This document shows, piece by piece, positions 1-8,443 of a stretch of DNA of 64,000 bases (its first letter is position 1; each line of letters starts with the position of its first letter). The position numbers and the translations under genes are program-made. The stretch comes from an uncultured Dehalococcoidia bacterium (GTDB taxonomy: Bacteria > Chloroflexota > Dehalococcoidia > Lucifugimonadales > CATQGZ01). The stretch is taken from the NCBI GenBank assembly GCA_958295685.1, contig OY282365.1, positions 248,001-312,000 on the forward strand, written 5' to 3'. The notes under the pieces are model-generated. The model searched no databases. It was given only the letters and a program-made list of their open reading frames with translations, and had not been told where the DNA came from.

Positions 1-1
1 G

Positions 2-979
2 CGGGGGCGCGTTTCGATCTACGAGAAGAGCGGCGACGTCCAGCTGATCGCCGATCTGGTGCTGCCGGAAGGGGTGGGCGAGCTCCATCTCCAACTGGAG
101 GAACTCAAACACAAACTGCGGTTGGAGGGCCTGTTTGAGCCGTCCCGGAAGCGTCCGCTGCCTCCGTTCCCCCGCCGCGTTGCCGTCGTCACCTCTCCCA
201 CGGGAGCGGTCTGGCAGGACATCAGGAACGTCGCCTCGCGGCGGTATCCGCTCGTCGAACTCGCACTGGCTCCAACACCTGTCCAGGGCGAAGAAGCGGC
301 GCGCGGCATAGCCGAGGCGCTGAGGGCCGTCTACGAGGCCGACGTCGACGTAGCGATCGTTGCTCGAGGAGGCGGCTCCCTGGACGACCTGCGGCCATTC
401 AACGAAGAGACCGTCGCCCGCGCCATATACTCCAGCCGGGTCCCAGTCATTAGCGCGGTCGGCCACGAGACCGACGTCACCATATCCGATCTGGTGGCCG
501 ACGTGCGGGCCCCGACGCCGTCCGCAGCCGCGGAGATGGCCGTGCCGGACATGGCGGATATCGCCCGGAGACTCTCGACCGCGCGCAGGTCTATGACGAC
601 CTCGGTCGCGGCCCGCTTGGACGCCGACGCCGAGTCCCTCCGCGGGCTCGTCGGAAGGGTGCTCTCGTCGCCCCCCGACACAGACACCCTCCGAAGGGAA
701 ATAGACGACCGGCTGAGCCTGGCGCACACCCACCTCACCCACGGCATAGAGGTCAGACGAGAGCGGCTCCGGTCCCTCTCCGACAGACTCACGGCCCTCA
801 GCCCGCGCGACACCCTGCGCCGAGGGTACGCAGTAGTCCAGCGGCGCGAGGACGGCGCAGTGGCTGGAGCCGCTGCCCCGGTGAAGGTCGGCGATACGCT
901 GGACGTCACCCTGGAGACAGCCAGACTCGCCGCTGACGTGACCTCAGTCCGCGGCCGCCCCGCACGGGACGGCCCGTAA
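2..979 (+). CDS. xseA: Exonuclease VII large subunit, 5' end outside window
   Basis: Large subunit of the ssDNA exonuclease that trims DNA ends in mismatch repair and recombination. The frame is open from base 2 and lacks its start: the first residues read GRVSIYEKSGDVQLIAD, a usual interior segment of XseA after the N-terminal OB domain. Residues VTSPTGAVWQDI, ARGGGSLDDL and GHETDVTISDLVADVRAPTPSAA are hallmark blocks of the catalytic domain, followed by a coiled-coil-like helical C-terminus. The TAA stop lies inside the terminal inverted repeat of a MITE (GTAACTG), so the native 3' end was probably altered by insertion. No xseB small-subunit gene follows. Family assignment is secure. Confidence 0.95.
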   Translation, partial: RGRVSIYEKSGDVQLIADLVLPEGVGELHLQLEELKHKLRLEGLFEPSRKRPLPPFPRRVAVVTSPTGAVWQDIRNVASRRYPLVELALAPTPVQGEEAARGIAEALRAVYEADVDVAIVARGGGSLDDLRPFNEETVARAIYSSRVPVISAVGHETDVTISDLVADVRAPTPSAAAEMAVPDMADIARRLSTARRSMTTSVAARLDADAESLRGLVGRVLSSPPDTDTLRREIDDRLSLAHTHLTHGIEVRRERLRSLSDRLTALSPRDTLRRGYAVVQRREDGAVAGAAAPVKVGDTLDVTLETARLAADVTSVRGRPARDGP

Positions 980-1209
980 CTGTTCAGACCCTGTGAGACC
1001 CGAAGGGGAAGTCCAGAGGGGTTCTCCCCTCTGGTAGGGGGTCTGGGGGCTGTACGCGGCCTGTTGGCGGGTATCGGTGTGGTTCTCCCCTCTGGTAGGG
1101 GGTCTGGGGGCTCTGCCCCCAGTTTTCCAAGGGGTGGGCGGGTGGGGTCCCAGCCGTCTGCTTATCAGGACTACGCTGATCGAAAGCCTCATGAACTCTG
1201 AACTGTTAC
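976..1209. mobile_element. MITE-like element with GTAAC ends
   Basis: The left end GTAACTGTTCAGA...TGTGAG and right end CTCATGAACTCTGAACTGTTAC form terminal inverted repeats of about 25 bp, imperfect. Flanks GACGGCCC (968-975) and GACAGCCT (1210-1217) match at 6 of 8 positions, consistent with a decayed 8-bp target duplication. The interior holds two copies of a 31-bp G-rich unit (1021-1051 and 1082-1112) and no transposase, and lacks the iteron array found in the copies at 13.0 and 46.6 kb. The left end provides the xseA stop codon. Confidence 0.75.
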
Positions 1210-1313
1210 GACAGCCTCTAGCGGCTGCATCCCGCCTGCCGAATGCCCCGCTCCACGTGAGCCATCGTGTGCCGCGCCCTGAAAACTGATTGAGAATTCA
1301 TGAGAAAATGCCC

Positions 1314-1342
1314 TTGCAAAACATTTCGGGAATTGCTAGCGT
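1314..1342 (+). promoter_or_regulatory. Candidate sigma-70 promoter of MFS gene
   Basis: TTGCAA and TAGCGT are separated by 17 bp, which would start a leader of about 118 nt before the MFS start codon. The -10 box is imperfect. Confidence 0.45.
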
Positions 1343-1388
1343 AATAGTGTAGTAGATTTCATGAACTGAATCACCTGAGGAAGAGCGC

Positions 1389-1450
1389 GAGCTAACCGAG
1401 CTCAATATTCTTAGACCGCACGGCCTGACAGGGCCGTGCGGTCTTTGCTT
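1389..1450 (+). terminator. Terminator-like hairpin in MFS leader (possible attenuator)
   Basis: A 13-bp perfect stem (1413-1425 with 1432-1444, arms AGACCGCACGGCC / GGCCGTGCGGTCT, 6-nt loop) is followed by TTGCTT. A smaller hairpin GAGCT-AACCG-AGCTC sits just upstream at 1389-1403. It lies inside the untranslated leader of the exporter gene, 24 nt before its start. It could end the upstream transcript or act as an attenuator of exporter expression. Confidence 0.6.
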
Positions 1451-1467
1451 CAACAGAGGAAGAGCCG

Positions 1468-2757
1468 ATGACATTTCCAAGGCCGAGAAAACTGAAGCTT
1501 CCCACCAGGGAACCCTGGGAGCGTGACCTCTATCTCCTGTGGGCGGCCATGGCTCTGACGATGGTCGGGCTCGGCTCAGTCTTCCCGTTCCTGCCGCTGT
1601 ACATGCGGGAACTGGGGGTCGAGGGTCTTGGGCAGGCTGCTCTCTGGGCCGGCATTGCCGGCGGCGTGTCCGGGTTCCTCATGGCGTTCAGCGGCCCGCT
1701 TTGGGGCGTGATCGGTGATCGATCGGGCCGCAAGAGGAACGTGGTCCGGGGCATCTTCGGATTTGCCGCAGTCATGCTCTGTGCCAGCTTCGTGCCCAAC
1801 GTCTACTACCTGTTGGGGCTGTGGCTGGTACTGGGGCTCCTGCCCGGGCCGGCCTTGGTGGCCATGCCGATAGTAACCTCTATCGCGCCCAGACACCGCG
1901 TCCAGTACGCCGTCGGCACCCTGATGTCCGCCAGCTTCCTCGGATTCACCGTAGGCCCGCTGATCGGGGGGCGCCTGATCGACCTCATCGGGTTTCGGTC
2001 GGTGCTGTTGATGACGGCCGGCCTGCTGACGGTTGCGGGATCGATGGTCATCCTCTTCGTAAAGGAGAGCAGGCGCTCGTCGGATGGGCCGCAAACGCCC
2101 GGTCCCGTGGCAATGTTCCGCGAGATACTGAATGTCGCGCGGTCACGCGCTGTTGCTCCCGTGCTGATCGTGCTGTTCATGGTACAGGCCGGGGGATCGC
2201 TGATGATGCCCGCGCTGCCCCTGTTCCTGGGCACTCTCTCGTCCTCCGATGACGTTGCGTCGACGGTGGGGGTCGCCTTCGCGATCATGGGCGTAAGCGG
2301 AGGGCTGGCCTCGGTCCTGATCGGTAGAGTAGGGCATCGACTGGGCAGGATGCCTCTCGTCGCAGGGGCCTTCCTGGCAATCGGCCTGCTCTACGTCTCC
2401 ATGCTGGCAATAGGCAACATCGCCTCGACCTATGTCGTTCTGGGAGCGGTGGGCTTCATTGGAGGAGCTCTGGTGACGTCCACCTTCGCGCTGGTCGGGA
2501 CCTCTGCAGGCGAAGACCAGGGCACCGCGTACGGCGCAGCCCACAGCGCCAGCTCTCTGGCGTGGGCCGCCGCTCCGCTCGCCGGAGGGGCCATCGCCGG
2601 AATCTGGGGGCTGCGGGAAGTCTTCATCGTGCTGTCTGTCGGCTACCTGCTGGCGGGCGCCCTGTCGATCAGACTGCTGGCCGGGCGAGACCGCGAGGCG
2701 GCGCTGGTGGTCGTGCCGGCAACGGAGTTGGCGGAGGGAGCCACCGGAGCCGAATAG
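1468..2757 (+). CDS. MFS transporter, drug-efflux type (MdtG/TetA-like)
   Basis: Twelve-helix major facilitator of 429 residues, probably a proton antiporter exporting small molecules across the inner membrane. After a basic N-terminus the first helix starts near residue 25. The loop between helices 2 and 3 carries the motif-A-like GPLWGVIGDRSGRKRN (about residues 76-91), the family signature, and a second GRVGHRLGRMP version begins the C-terminal half, as expected from internal duplication. The start ATG follows a good AGAGGAAG ribosome site. The terminator-like hairpin in its leader suggests inducible expression, common for resistance exporters. The substrate cannot be read from sequence. 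Confidence 0.85.
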   Translation: MTFPRPRKLKLPTREPWERDLYLLWAAMALTMVGLGSVFPFLPLYMRELGVEGLGQAALWAGIAGGVSGFLMAFSGPLWGVIGDRSGRKRNVVRGIFGFAAVMLCASFVPNVYYLLGLWLVLGLLPGPALVAMPIVTSIAPRHRVQYAVGTLMSASFLGFTVGPLIGGRLIDLIGFRSVLLMTAGLLTVAGSMVILFVKESRRSSDGPQTPGPVAMFREILNVARSRAVAPVLIVLFMVQAGGSLMMPALPLFLGTLSSSDDVASTVGVAFAIMGVSGGLASVLIGRVGHRLGRMPLVAGAFLAIGLLYVSMLAIGNIASTYVVLGAVGFIGGALVTSTFALVGTSAGEDQGTAYGAAHSASSLAWAAAPLAGGAIAGIWGLREVFIVLSVGYLLAGALSIRLLAGRDREAALVVVPATELAEGATGAE

Positions 2758-2797
2758 GCCTCGGGAACCCTCCCGCCGCCTAGGTGGTGCGGACGCC

Positions 2798-3991
2798 CTA
2801 CAGCATTCGGGCGACCTTGTCCAGGATGTGGTGTCCGACCTCGTACTTGTCGAGCAGCCCGAGCTCCATCACCCCCCCGTCCCGATCCATCAGGACGACG
2901 CGGTTGGTGTCCGAGCCGAAGCCGACGTCTGCCGAGGTAACGTCGTTGGCGGCGACCAGGTCGAGCTCCTTGTCCACGAGCTTGCCGTGCGCGTTCTCGA
3001 TCACGTCCTCGGTCTCCGCCGCGAACCCGACCTTCACGATGTCCTTGCGGACACTCGCCACGATGTCGGGATTCCTCATCATCTCCACCGTGAGGCTGCG
3101 GGCCGTTCCCTTCTTGAGCTTCCGGTCAGCAGCGCCGGACGGCCGCCAGTCGGCCACCGCGGCCGCCATAACGAGGACGTCGGCGTCCTCGCACTGCGCG
3201 TTCACCGCGTCCATCATCTCGAGGGCAGTCTCCACGCGCAGGACGTCGATTCCCGTAGGGGCGGGCAGGGCAGTGGGAGCCGACACGACGACGACGCTCG
3301 CTCCCCGATCCCTCGCGGCCCTCGCTACGGCAAACCCCATCTTGCCCGACGAGCGGTTCGTTACCACCCTGACAGGATCCATCGGCTCCTGAGTCCCGCC
3401 GGCGCTAACCACGACCTTGCGCCCGGCCAGGTCACCGTGGCGGCTGAGGGCAATGCGGACGTGGTCCACCAGCGCCGCCGGCTCCAGCATCCGCCCGCGT
3501 CCGATCAGCCCGGACGCAAGCCTGCCCTCCTCGGGCCCCGCGATGACCACTCCCCGCGACACGAGCCTGGAGACGTTCTCCTGAGTCGCGGCGTTGTCGT
3601 ACATGTTGGCGTCCATGGCCGGGGCGAATATGACGGGCGCCTCGGCGGCCAGCAGGGTTGCCGACAGCGCGTCCCCGGCAAATCCCCATGCCGCCTTGGC
3701 GAGCGCGTCGGCGGAGGCGGGGGCGACGATTATGACGTCCGAGCGTCTGGCCAGGGCCACGTGATCCATGGCCAGCTCGGACTGGGGGTCGAACAGGCTG
3801 GTCACGACCGGCCTGTGTGTGATGGCGGCGAAGGTGATCGGGTTGAGGAACCGAAGCGCTCCCTCGGTCATTATCACGTCGAGCTTCGCGCCTGCCCTGA
3901 CCAGCCTGCTGGCCAGGTCTGCGGCCTTGTAGCAGGCGATGCTGCCTGTCACGCCGAGGGTGACGCTGCTGTCGATGAGGGGGTCTCTCAC
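2798..3991 (-). CDS. coaBC: Bifunctional phosphopantothenoylcysteine decarboxylase / phosphopantothenate-cysteine ligase
   Basis: Two steps of coenzyme A synthesis: ligation of cysteine to 4'-phosphopantothenate (CoaB half) and FMN-dependent decarboxylation to phosphopantetheine (CoaC half). The N-terminal flavoprotein half begins GVTGSIACYKAADLASRLVR, has the catalytic His in THRPVV and a PAMDANMY loop (the canonical loop is PXMNXXMW, so Asn is Asp here). The CoaB half contains GGTQEPMDPVRVVTNRSSGKMG and the KLKKG lysine loop. At 397 residues it is typical. The GTG start overlaps the coaX stop by four bases (GTGA), so the two CoA genes are translationally coupled. Confidence 0.95.
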   Translation of the reverse strand: MRDPLIDSSVTLGVTGSIACYKAADLASRLVRAGAKLDVIMTEGALRFLNPITFAAITHRPVVTSLFDPQSELAMDHVALARRSDVIIVAPASADALAKAAWGFAGDALSATLLAAEAPVIFAPAMDANMYDNAATQENVSRLVSRGVVIAGPEEGRLASGLIGRGRMLEPAALVDHVRIALSRHGDLAGRKVVVSAGGTQEPMDPVRVVTNRSSGKMGFAVARAARDRGASVVVVSAPTALPAPTGIDVLRVETALEMMDAVNAQCEDADVLVMAAAVADWRPSGAADRKLKKGTARSLTVEMMRNPDIVASVRKDIVKVGFAAETEDVIENAHGKLVDKELDLVAANDVTSADVGFGSDTNRVVLMDRDGGVMELGLLDKYEVGHHILDKVARML

Positions 3992-4797
3992 GTCGGGCCG
4001 CTCCCTGTTGCGGCTGGGCTCCGCGGATCCTGAGGCTCGTTCATCTCGTGGACCAGCATGAGACCGGCGAGAGTGAGATCCTCGTTCACCACGTCGAACA
4101 CATTCGCCTCGCGCTCCACGAGCGCCGCCAGCCCTCCGGTGCCAACCACTCGGGAGCCTCCTCCCATCTCGCGGTCGAATCTGGCCACCATACCCTTGAC
4201 CATCTCGGACGAGCCGAGCACCAGCCCGGACTGGATCGCGTGAATGGTATTCCTTCCTATCGCCTCGGGGGGTCTGGCGAGGTCGACCCTCCTGAGGAGC
4301 GACGTGCTGTGGAACAGCGCGTCCGCCGCGACCGAGATACCCGGCGCGATGGCGCCTCCGAGGTATTCGCCCTTCCCGGAGACCGCGTCGAAGACGATAG
4401 CGGTCCCGATGTCCACCACTATCACCGGCCCTCCGTAGAGATGAAGGGCGGCTGCGGCGTCCACCACCCGATCGGCTCCCACGTCTCGCGGGTTGTCGTA
4501 GAGTATCTTGATGCCCGTCCTAGAGCCCGCGCCCACGACGAGCGGGTCGACCCCGAAGTCGTTCCTGCACAGCTCGACGAAGGTGGGGGTGAGCGGCGGG
4601 ACGACGCTGCAGATCGCCACGGCGTCCACCTCGGAGACCGACAGCCCTCTGTAGGGGAGGAGTTGGTTGACCATCAGGGCGTACTCGTCCGCGAGCCGCG
4701 CCGCGTCGGTCGCTATCCGCCACTTGGCGGCGAGCCGACGGTCCTCGAAGACTCCCAGCGTGATGTTGGTGTTGCCGATGTCGACCGCGAGCAGCAT
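3988..4797 (-). CDS. coaX: Type III pantothenate kinase
   Basis: Phosphorylates pantothenate with ATP, the first step of CoA synthesis, using the ASKHA fold. The N-terminal phosphate motif MLLAVDIGNTNITLGVF, the central GADRVVDAAAALHLYGGP and VVDIGTAIVFDAVS, and the GTGGLAALV block near the C-terminus identify the CoaX class rather than CoaA. Length 269 is normal. It lies directly upstream of coaBC and overlaps it, so three successive CoA steps are encoded together. Confidence 0.95.
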   Translation of the reverse strand: MLLAVDIGNTNITLGVFEDRRLAAKWRIATDAARLADEYALMVNQLLPYRGLSVSEVDAVAICSVVPPLTPTFVELCRNDFGVDPLVVGAGSRTGIKILYDNPRDVGADRVVDAAAALHLYGGPVIVVDIGTAIVFDAVSGKGEYLGGAIAPGISVAADALFHSTSLLRRVDLARPPEAIGRNTIHAIQSGLVLGSSEMVKGMVARFDREMGGGSRVVGTGGLAALVEREANVFDVVNEDLTLAGLMLVHEMNEPQDPRSPAATGSGPT

Positions 4798-4812
4798 CGG
4801 GAAGGGCGCTCG

Positions 4813-5823
4813 CTATCGCCGATGGACCGCGTTGCGTTCCCTGCGCCATCGTGCCTGCAGCAGGCGGCTGGTCTGCAGCAGATTCTCGATCGACGCGAAC
4901 CCCGCGGCCTTCAGGCTGGACACGCCGAAGACCCTGACCGCGTCCGCGGCGGCGGCCTGGGCCGATATCTTCGGGCCTCCCCGCTTGTCCCAGGCCGCGT
5001 CGATCTCCCGCTCCTGGTTCAGGCTCAGAGACCCTGAGAGCTTGGCAGCGCCGTTTCCGGCAGGGGCCGGCGTCTGGGGCGGGGGCGTCTGGGGTGGGGG
5101 CGTCTGGGGTGGGGGCGTCTGGCCGTGCGTGAGCTGTACGACGATGTCGCTGGCGTCCGAGGGTTGAGACACCTGCACGTCCTTCGAATCGTTGAGAAAC
5201 TGGCGGAAGGTTCTGTGCCCCAGCGCCTTGAAATCGAAGCTGGGGTCGATCCGCAGCATGGTCTGGTAGAGCTTCGAGCCGACCACCTGACCCTTCTCGT
5301 CGACCGAGGCCTCGACGGCCCGCGTAACCAGCGAGGCCGACAGGCCCTCCCTGGAGCGGCTGCTCTTCGTCTTGTCCTCAACCCGACGCGCGGGCTTGGA
5401 GTCGTCCAGGTAGATGTACCTGTCACACGACTTCACCAGCGTGGGCGCGGTCGTCTCCCGGCGTCCGGCGGCCATGACCGACTTGCCAGCGGCTCTGAGA
5501 TGCATGACCAGGGGCACGAAGTCACTGTCCGACGACACCACGACGAACGTGTCCACGTCGGAGGTGTGGCGCAGGTCGACCGCGTCGATGACCAGCCGGA
5601 TGTCGCTGGAGTTCTTGCCCGACTTGGTGGAGCGGAAGTGGTGTATCGCCTCGATCCCGAGCTCGAGTAGCTGGTCCCGCTTGTTTCGCTGAGTCGACCA
5701 GTCCGCGTAGGCGCGCTTGATGGTGATCCGGCCCACGTCCGAGATCTGGTCGAGCAGGTACTGGATGCTGTCCAGCCCCACGTTCTCGTAGTCTATGAGT
5801 ACGGCTACGTTCGCTTCTGCCAA
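4813..5823 (-). CDS. NYN-domain putative RNase with OST-HTH/LOTUS domain
   Basis: Residues 1-140 form a NYN (LabA/DUF88) PIN-like domain: VAVLIDYENVG, the central SDIRLVIDAVDL and VVSSDSDFVPLV supply the conserved acidic residues expected to bind metal. Residues about 165-240 (LVTRAVEASVDEKGQVVGSKLYQTML ... FRQFLNDSKDV) match an OST-HTH/LOTUS fold, a probable RNA-binding module. A proline-rich linker then repeats TPPPQ three times, encoded by a 15-bp tandem repeat near 5072-5120 that could vary in copy number. A helical C-terminus follows. The gene lies 15 bp upstream of coaX on the same strand. Function is probably RNA cleavage or turnover; the target is unknown. Confidence 0.8.
   Translation of the reverse strand: MAEANVAVLIDYENVGLDSIQYLLDQISDVGRITIKRAYADWSTQRNKRDQLLELGIEAIHHFRSTKSGKNSSDIRLVIDAVDLRHTSDVDTFVVVSSDSDFVPLVMHLRAAGKSVMAAGRRETTAPTLVKSCDRYIYLDDSKPARRVEDKTKSSRSREGLSASLVTRAVEASVDEKGQVVGSKLYQTMLRIDPSFDFKALGHRTFRQFLNDSKDVQVSQPSDASDIVVQLTHGQTPPPQTPPPQTPPPQTPAPAGNGAAKLSGSLSLNQEREIDAAWDKRGGPKISAQAAAADAVRVFGVSSLKAAGFASIENLLQTSRLLQARWRRERNAVHRR
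5072..5120. repeat. 15-bp tandem repeat coding TPPPQ
   Basis: GGCGTCTGGGGTGGG-type units repeat about three times in the linker-coding part of the NYN gene. The unit length keeps the reading frame. Confidence 0.7.
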
Positions 5824-6005
5824 GTTACCCCCGCCTTAGATGAGAAGACCGGCCCCATTATACACCAGGTCCACTGGGCAGGGCCCCGACTCCGGCGTAG
5901 GCAGGCAACCCGCCCACCCCACGCCCGCCATCCCGAGCGGGAACCCATCCCCGGCGGGATGGCGCCGCCGCGCGATCCAGGAAGCAAAGCAGTTCGCGGG
6001 CAGGG

Positions 6006-6620
6006 CTACTCCAGGGTGAAGGGCGGGTAGCGGTCGGTCCAGCCGTAGGACCACGAATCCATTCTGGCTTGCCATCGCTGGACTCCGGCCACGAAGTTGA
6101 AGAGGCCCCTGGGCAGACTGCCTGTTATGAGCACCACCCAGTATCCTATGTAGTAGGCCGCGAATGAAGCCACCGACAACGCCACGATGATGATGATGTG
6201 CGGGATCAGCAGCACCCCCTTGATCAGGAAAAGCGCCCCTAGGAGAGCCAGACCCCTCGACGGCGCCTCCGGGTAGTCGGCCTCGAATCTCACGGGGTAG
6301 TCCGCGTCCGCGGGCAGGGTGAAGGGGGGGTACTGGTCGGTCAGACCCGCCATCCACGAGTTAGTCCTGTACTCCCATCGCTGAACACCGGACACGAAGT
6401 TGAACATCCCCCTGGGATAGCTGCCCGTTATGAGCACCGCCCAGTATCCTATGTAGGCGACCACGAAGGCCGCGATGCTCAGGACGACGATGATGACGAT
6501 ATGCGGGATCAGCAGTACCCACTTGATCAGGAAAAGCACTCCCAGGAGAGCCAGCCCCCTCGACGACGACTCCGGATAGTCCACCTCGAACCTTGCCGGG
6601 TAGTCCGTGTTTCCTTGCAT
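6006..6620 (-). CDS. DUF4389 membrane protein, internally duplicated
   Basis: Small integral membrane protein of 204 residues made of two near-copies of a unit of about 100 residues. Each unit starts DYP(A/V)RFE(V/A)DYPE, has two hydrophobic stretches (ALLGVLFLIKWVLLIPHIVI and a second helix ending GYWAVLITGS), then YPRGMFNFVSGVQRW and YPPFTL. This is the DUF4389 signature; single-unit proteins are usual, so this is a tandem fusion. Nucleotide similarity between the halves is also high, pointing to a fairly recent internal duplication. The 180 bases between it and the NYN gene hold no gene I can support. Function unknown. Confidence 0.85.
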   Translation of the reverse strand: MQGNTDYPARFEVDYPESSSRGLALLGVLFLIKWVLLIPHIVIIVVLSIAAFVVAYIGYWAVLITGSYPRGMFNFVSGVQRWEYRTNSWMAGLTDQYPPFTLPADADYPVRFEADYPEAPSRGLALLGALFLIKGVLLIPHIIIIVALSVASFAAYYIGYWVVLITGSLPRGLFNFVAGVQRWQARMDSWSYGWTDRYPPFTLE

Positions 6621-6661
6621 CTATTCCCTCCCTAACTCTTGACTGATGCTACGCCATGTTG

Positions 6662-7780
6662 TCACGTTCCGGGCTGTATTGCAACCACGTTCTGCGGTCG
6701 GCCCTCCAAGAACGCGATGACGTTGTCGACCGCACCCTCGTTGAGGAGTTCCATACCCTCCGGGGTCTGGTCGGCCATGTGAGGGGTCATGACGACCTGC
6801 TCGCAGGCGAGAATGGGGTGGTCAGGCGGAAGCGGCTCGGCGTCGAACACGTCGAGAGCGGCTCCGGCCAAGCGGCCTGAGTTCAGGGCTTCGATCATCG
6901 CGCCCGTGTGGACGAGGTCTCCACGCCCGCCGTTGACCAGGATCGACCCCCGCTTCATCAGCGCCAGCTCACGAGCCCCGATCAAATGCCTGGTGTCACC
7001 GCTCAGGCGCACGTTCAGGCTGACCACGTCCGAGCGGCCCAGGAGTTCGTCCATTCCCACGAACGAGACTCCGAGCCGCCGGGCGCGCTCTGGGGACGGG
7101 TTGAACGTCCAGGCCAGCACGTCCATGCCGATGGAACCGGCCAGCCTCGCCAACTCGGCGCCCACGTTGCCGACTCCTATGACTCCCAGCGTCTTGCCCT
7201 GGAGAAAGACGTTCTCCATCCTGCCCCAGCGGCCCGCCTTCAACTCGGCCGTCTGATAGGCCGCCCGCTTGGCCGTGGCGAACATGAGGCCGAAGATATG
7301 CTCCGCTACTATCGGGGCCGTGCGGCCAGGCTGGTTGCAAACGACGATGCCCTGAGACGCCGCGGCCCGAAGGTCTATCATGTCGGTGCCGATGGAGCAC
7401 GTCGCGATGAGCCGCAGCCTCGGCAGACCTCGCAACGCGCCCTCAGGCCACGTGACCGCGCTGCGCGTGTTCATGATGACCTCGGCGTCCCTCACCCTGG
7501 CGAGCCTCTCTTCCCCTGAGGCGGGCAGGGTGTCGAACAGGACGACCTCACCGTATGGCTTCAGCCGTTCGAGATGCGGGGAGCCGGCTATCTGAACGGG
7601 ATGATCCCCGGGGACTACGATCCTGACGGGCCGACGGCGGGGGACTATTGGTCCGTCTCCGTGCAGGGATCGGGCCGGGCTGCGAGGAGACCGTCCTCGC
7701 GGTGGACTCGTATGGCGAACGGCACGCTGTTTATGCGGAGGGCTAGGTCGAGGTCCTGCCTGAGGTAGTGAGGCTTGCAC
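6662..7780 (-). CDS. D-2-hydroxyacid dehydrogenase family protein
   Basis: NAD(P)-dependent oxidoreductase of the D-isomer 2-hydroxyacid dehydrogenase family (phosphoglycerate or glyoxylate/hydroxypyruvate reductase-like). It has the Rossmann motif LGVIGVGNVGAELARLAG, the substrate loop ATCSIGTDMID, a ILVNGGRGDLV catalytic-region block and a HMADQTPEG segment at the usual His position. The conserved protein begins near VRIVVPGDHP (about base 7627), but no ATG, GTG or TTG exists in this frame between there and the ATG at 7780. Using that ATG gives a 50-residue basic extension and a 136-base overlap with comB. An unusual start (CTG or ATA near the comB stop) is possible. Substrate is not predictable. 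Confidence 0.8.
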   Translation of the reverse strand: MQASLPQAGPRPSPPHKQRAVRHTSPPRGRSPRSPARSLHGDGPIVPRRRPVRIVVPGDHPVQIAGSPHLERLKPYGEVVLFDTLPASGEERLARVRDAEVIMNTRSAVTWPEGALRGLPRLRLIATCSIGTDMIDLRAAASQGIVVCNQPGRTAPIVAEHIFGLMFATAKRAAYQTAELKAGRWGRMENVFLQGKTLGVIGVGNVGAELARLAGSIGMDVLAWTFNPSPERARRLGVSFVGMDELLGRSDVVSLNVRLSGDTRHLIGARELALMKRGSILVNGGRGDLVHTGAMIEALNSGRLAGAALDVFDAEPLPPDHPILACEQVVMTPHMADQTPEGMELLNEGAVDNVIAFLEGRPQNVVAIQPGT

Positions 7781-8349
7781 GGATCACCGAACTTCCCGGA
7801 CTCGCCGCCGGCGAGCACGAGCGAGCGCACCGCTTCGGGATCGGGCCGGCGTCCCTCCAAGAGGTTGCGAAGGTACAGGGCGCACTGCTCGTCCTCGTCT
7901 GTGCGGAAGAGTCCGCCGTTTCCCATTGCGACTATGCTCACACGGGCGGGGTTCGCGGCCAGGATGCGCTTCGCGGTCGCCTCGGCGATCACCAGAGAGC
8001 CGAGGTATATCTCGTCGGCCTCCCGGGCCTCCGTGACGCCCACGGTGCCCGCCATAGTCGAATGCGCCAGGGTCTTGCCCACGACGTCGGCTAGGGACAA
8101 CTCGTGGGGAGAGTTCCCGAAGTCGAACCCGTCCGGTCGCACGCCTTGCACCTCGCCCATGCACAGGTCGGCAATCCCCCGGTCTCTGAGGTCGAGCGCG
8201 TCCTGCGGGCTGCCCGTGATCAAGACCTCGCGCGCGCCTCTCGAGAGCGCCACGGCGGCGGTCGTGAAAGCCCTGAACACGTCTATGACCACCGCGGCGC
8301 CCCGCGCCTCCCGCGCGCCCTCCACGAGGCTGCCGAGCGTGACGTTCAT
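7645..8349 (-). CDS. comB: 2-phosphosulfolactate phosphatase family protein (ComB)
   Basis: Mg-dependent phosphatase family that in methanogens hydrolyses 2-phosphosulfolactate during coenzyme M synthesis. In bacteria the family is widespread and its substrate is often unknown. Diagnostic segments are AAVVIDVFRAFTTA near the start, CMGEVQGVRPDGFDFGNSP, and AHSTMAGTVGV, where the family normally has a T(T/S)NGT-like loop. Length 234 is typical. It is followed on the same strand by the 2-hydroxyacid dehydrogenase, which fits metabolism of a lactate-like compound, but this is only inference. Confidence 0.85.
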   Translation of the reverse strand: MNVTLGSLVEGAREARGAAVVIDVFRAFTTAAVALSRGAREVLITGSPQDALDLRDRGIADLCMGEVQGVRPDGFDFGNSPHELSLADVVGKTLAHSTMAGTVGVTEAREADEIYLGSLVIAEATAKRILAANPARVSIVAMGNGGLFRTDEDEQCALYLRNLLEGRRPDPEAVRSLVLAGGESGKFGDPCKPHYLRQDLDLALRINSVPFAIRVHREDGLLAARPDPCTETDQ

Positions 8350-8443
8350 CGACGCGCCTCCGGACGCGGACGGAGACGCCGCGGCGGCGCGGCGCTGGCC
8401 AGGCGGCCTCTTCTGCGTCCGTGCGGCATGAGAGTGTAGGGAC

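Noticed and set aside
1300..1344. 14-codon frame MRKCPCKTFRELLA as MFS leader peptide
   Set aside because: It lies upstream of the best promoter's start point and has no clear ribosome site.
980..1467. xseB small-subunit gene expected after xseA
   Set aside because: No frame with XseB features is present; the region is MITE and leader sequence.
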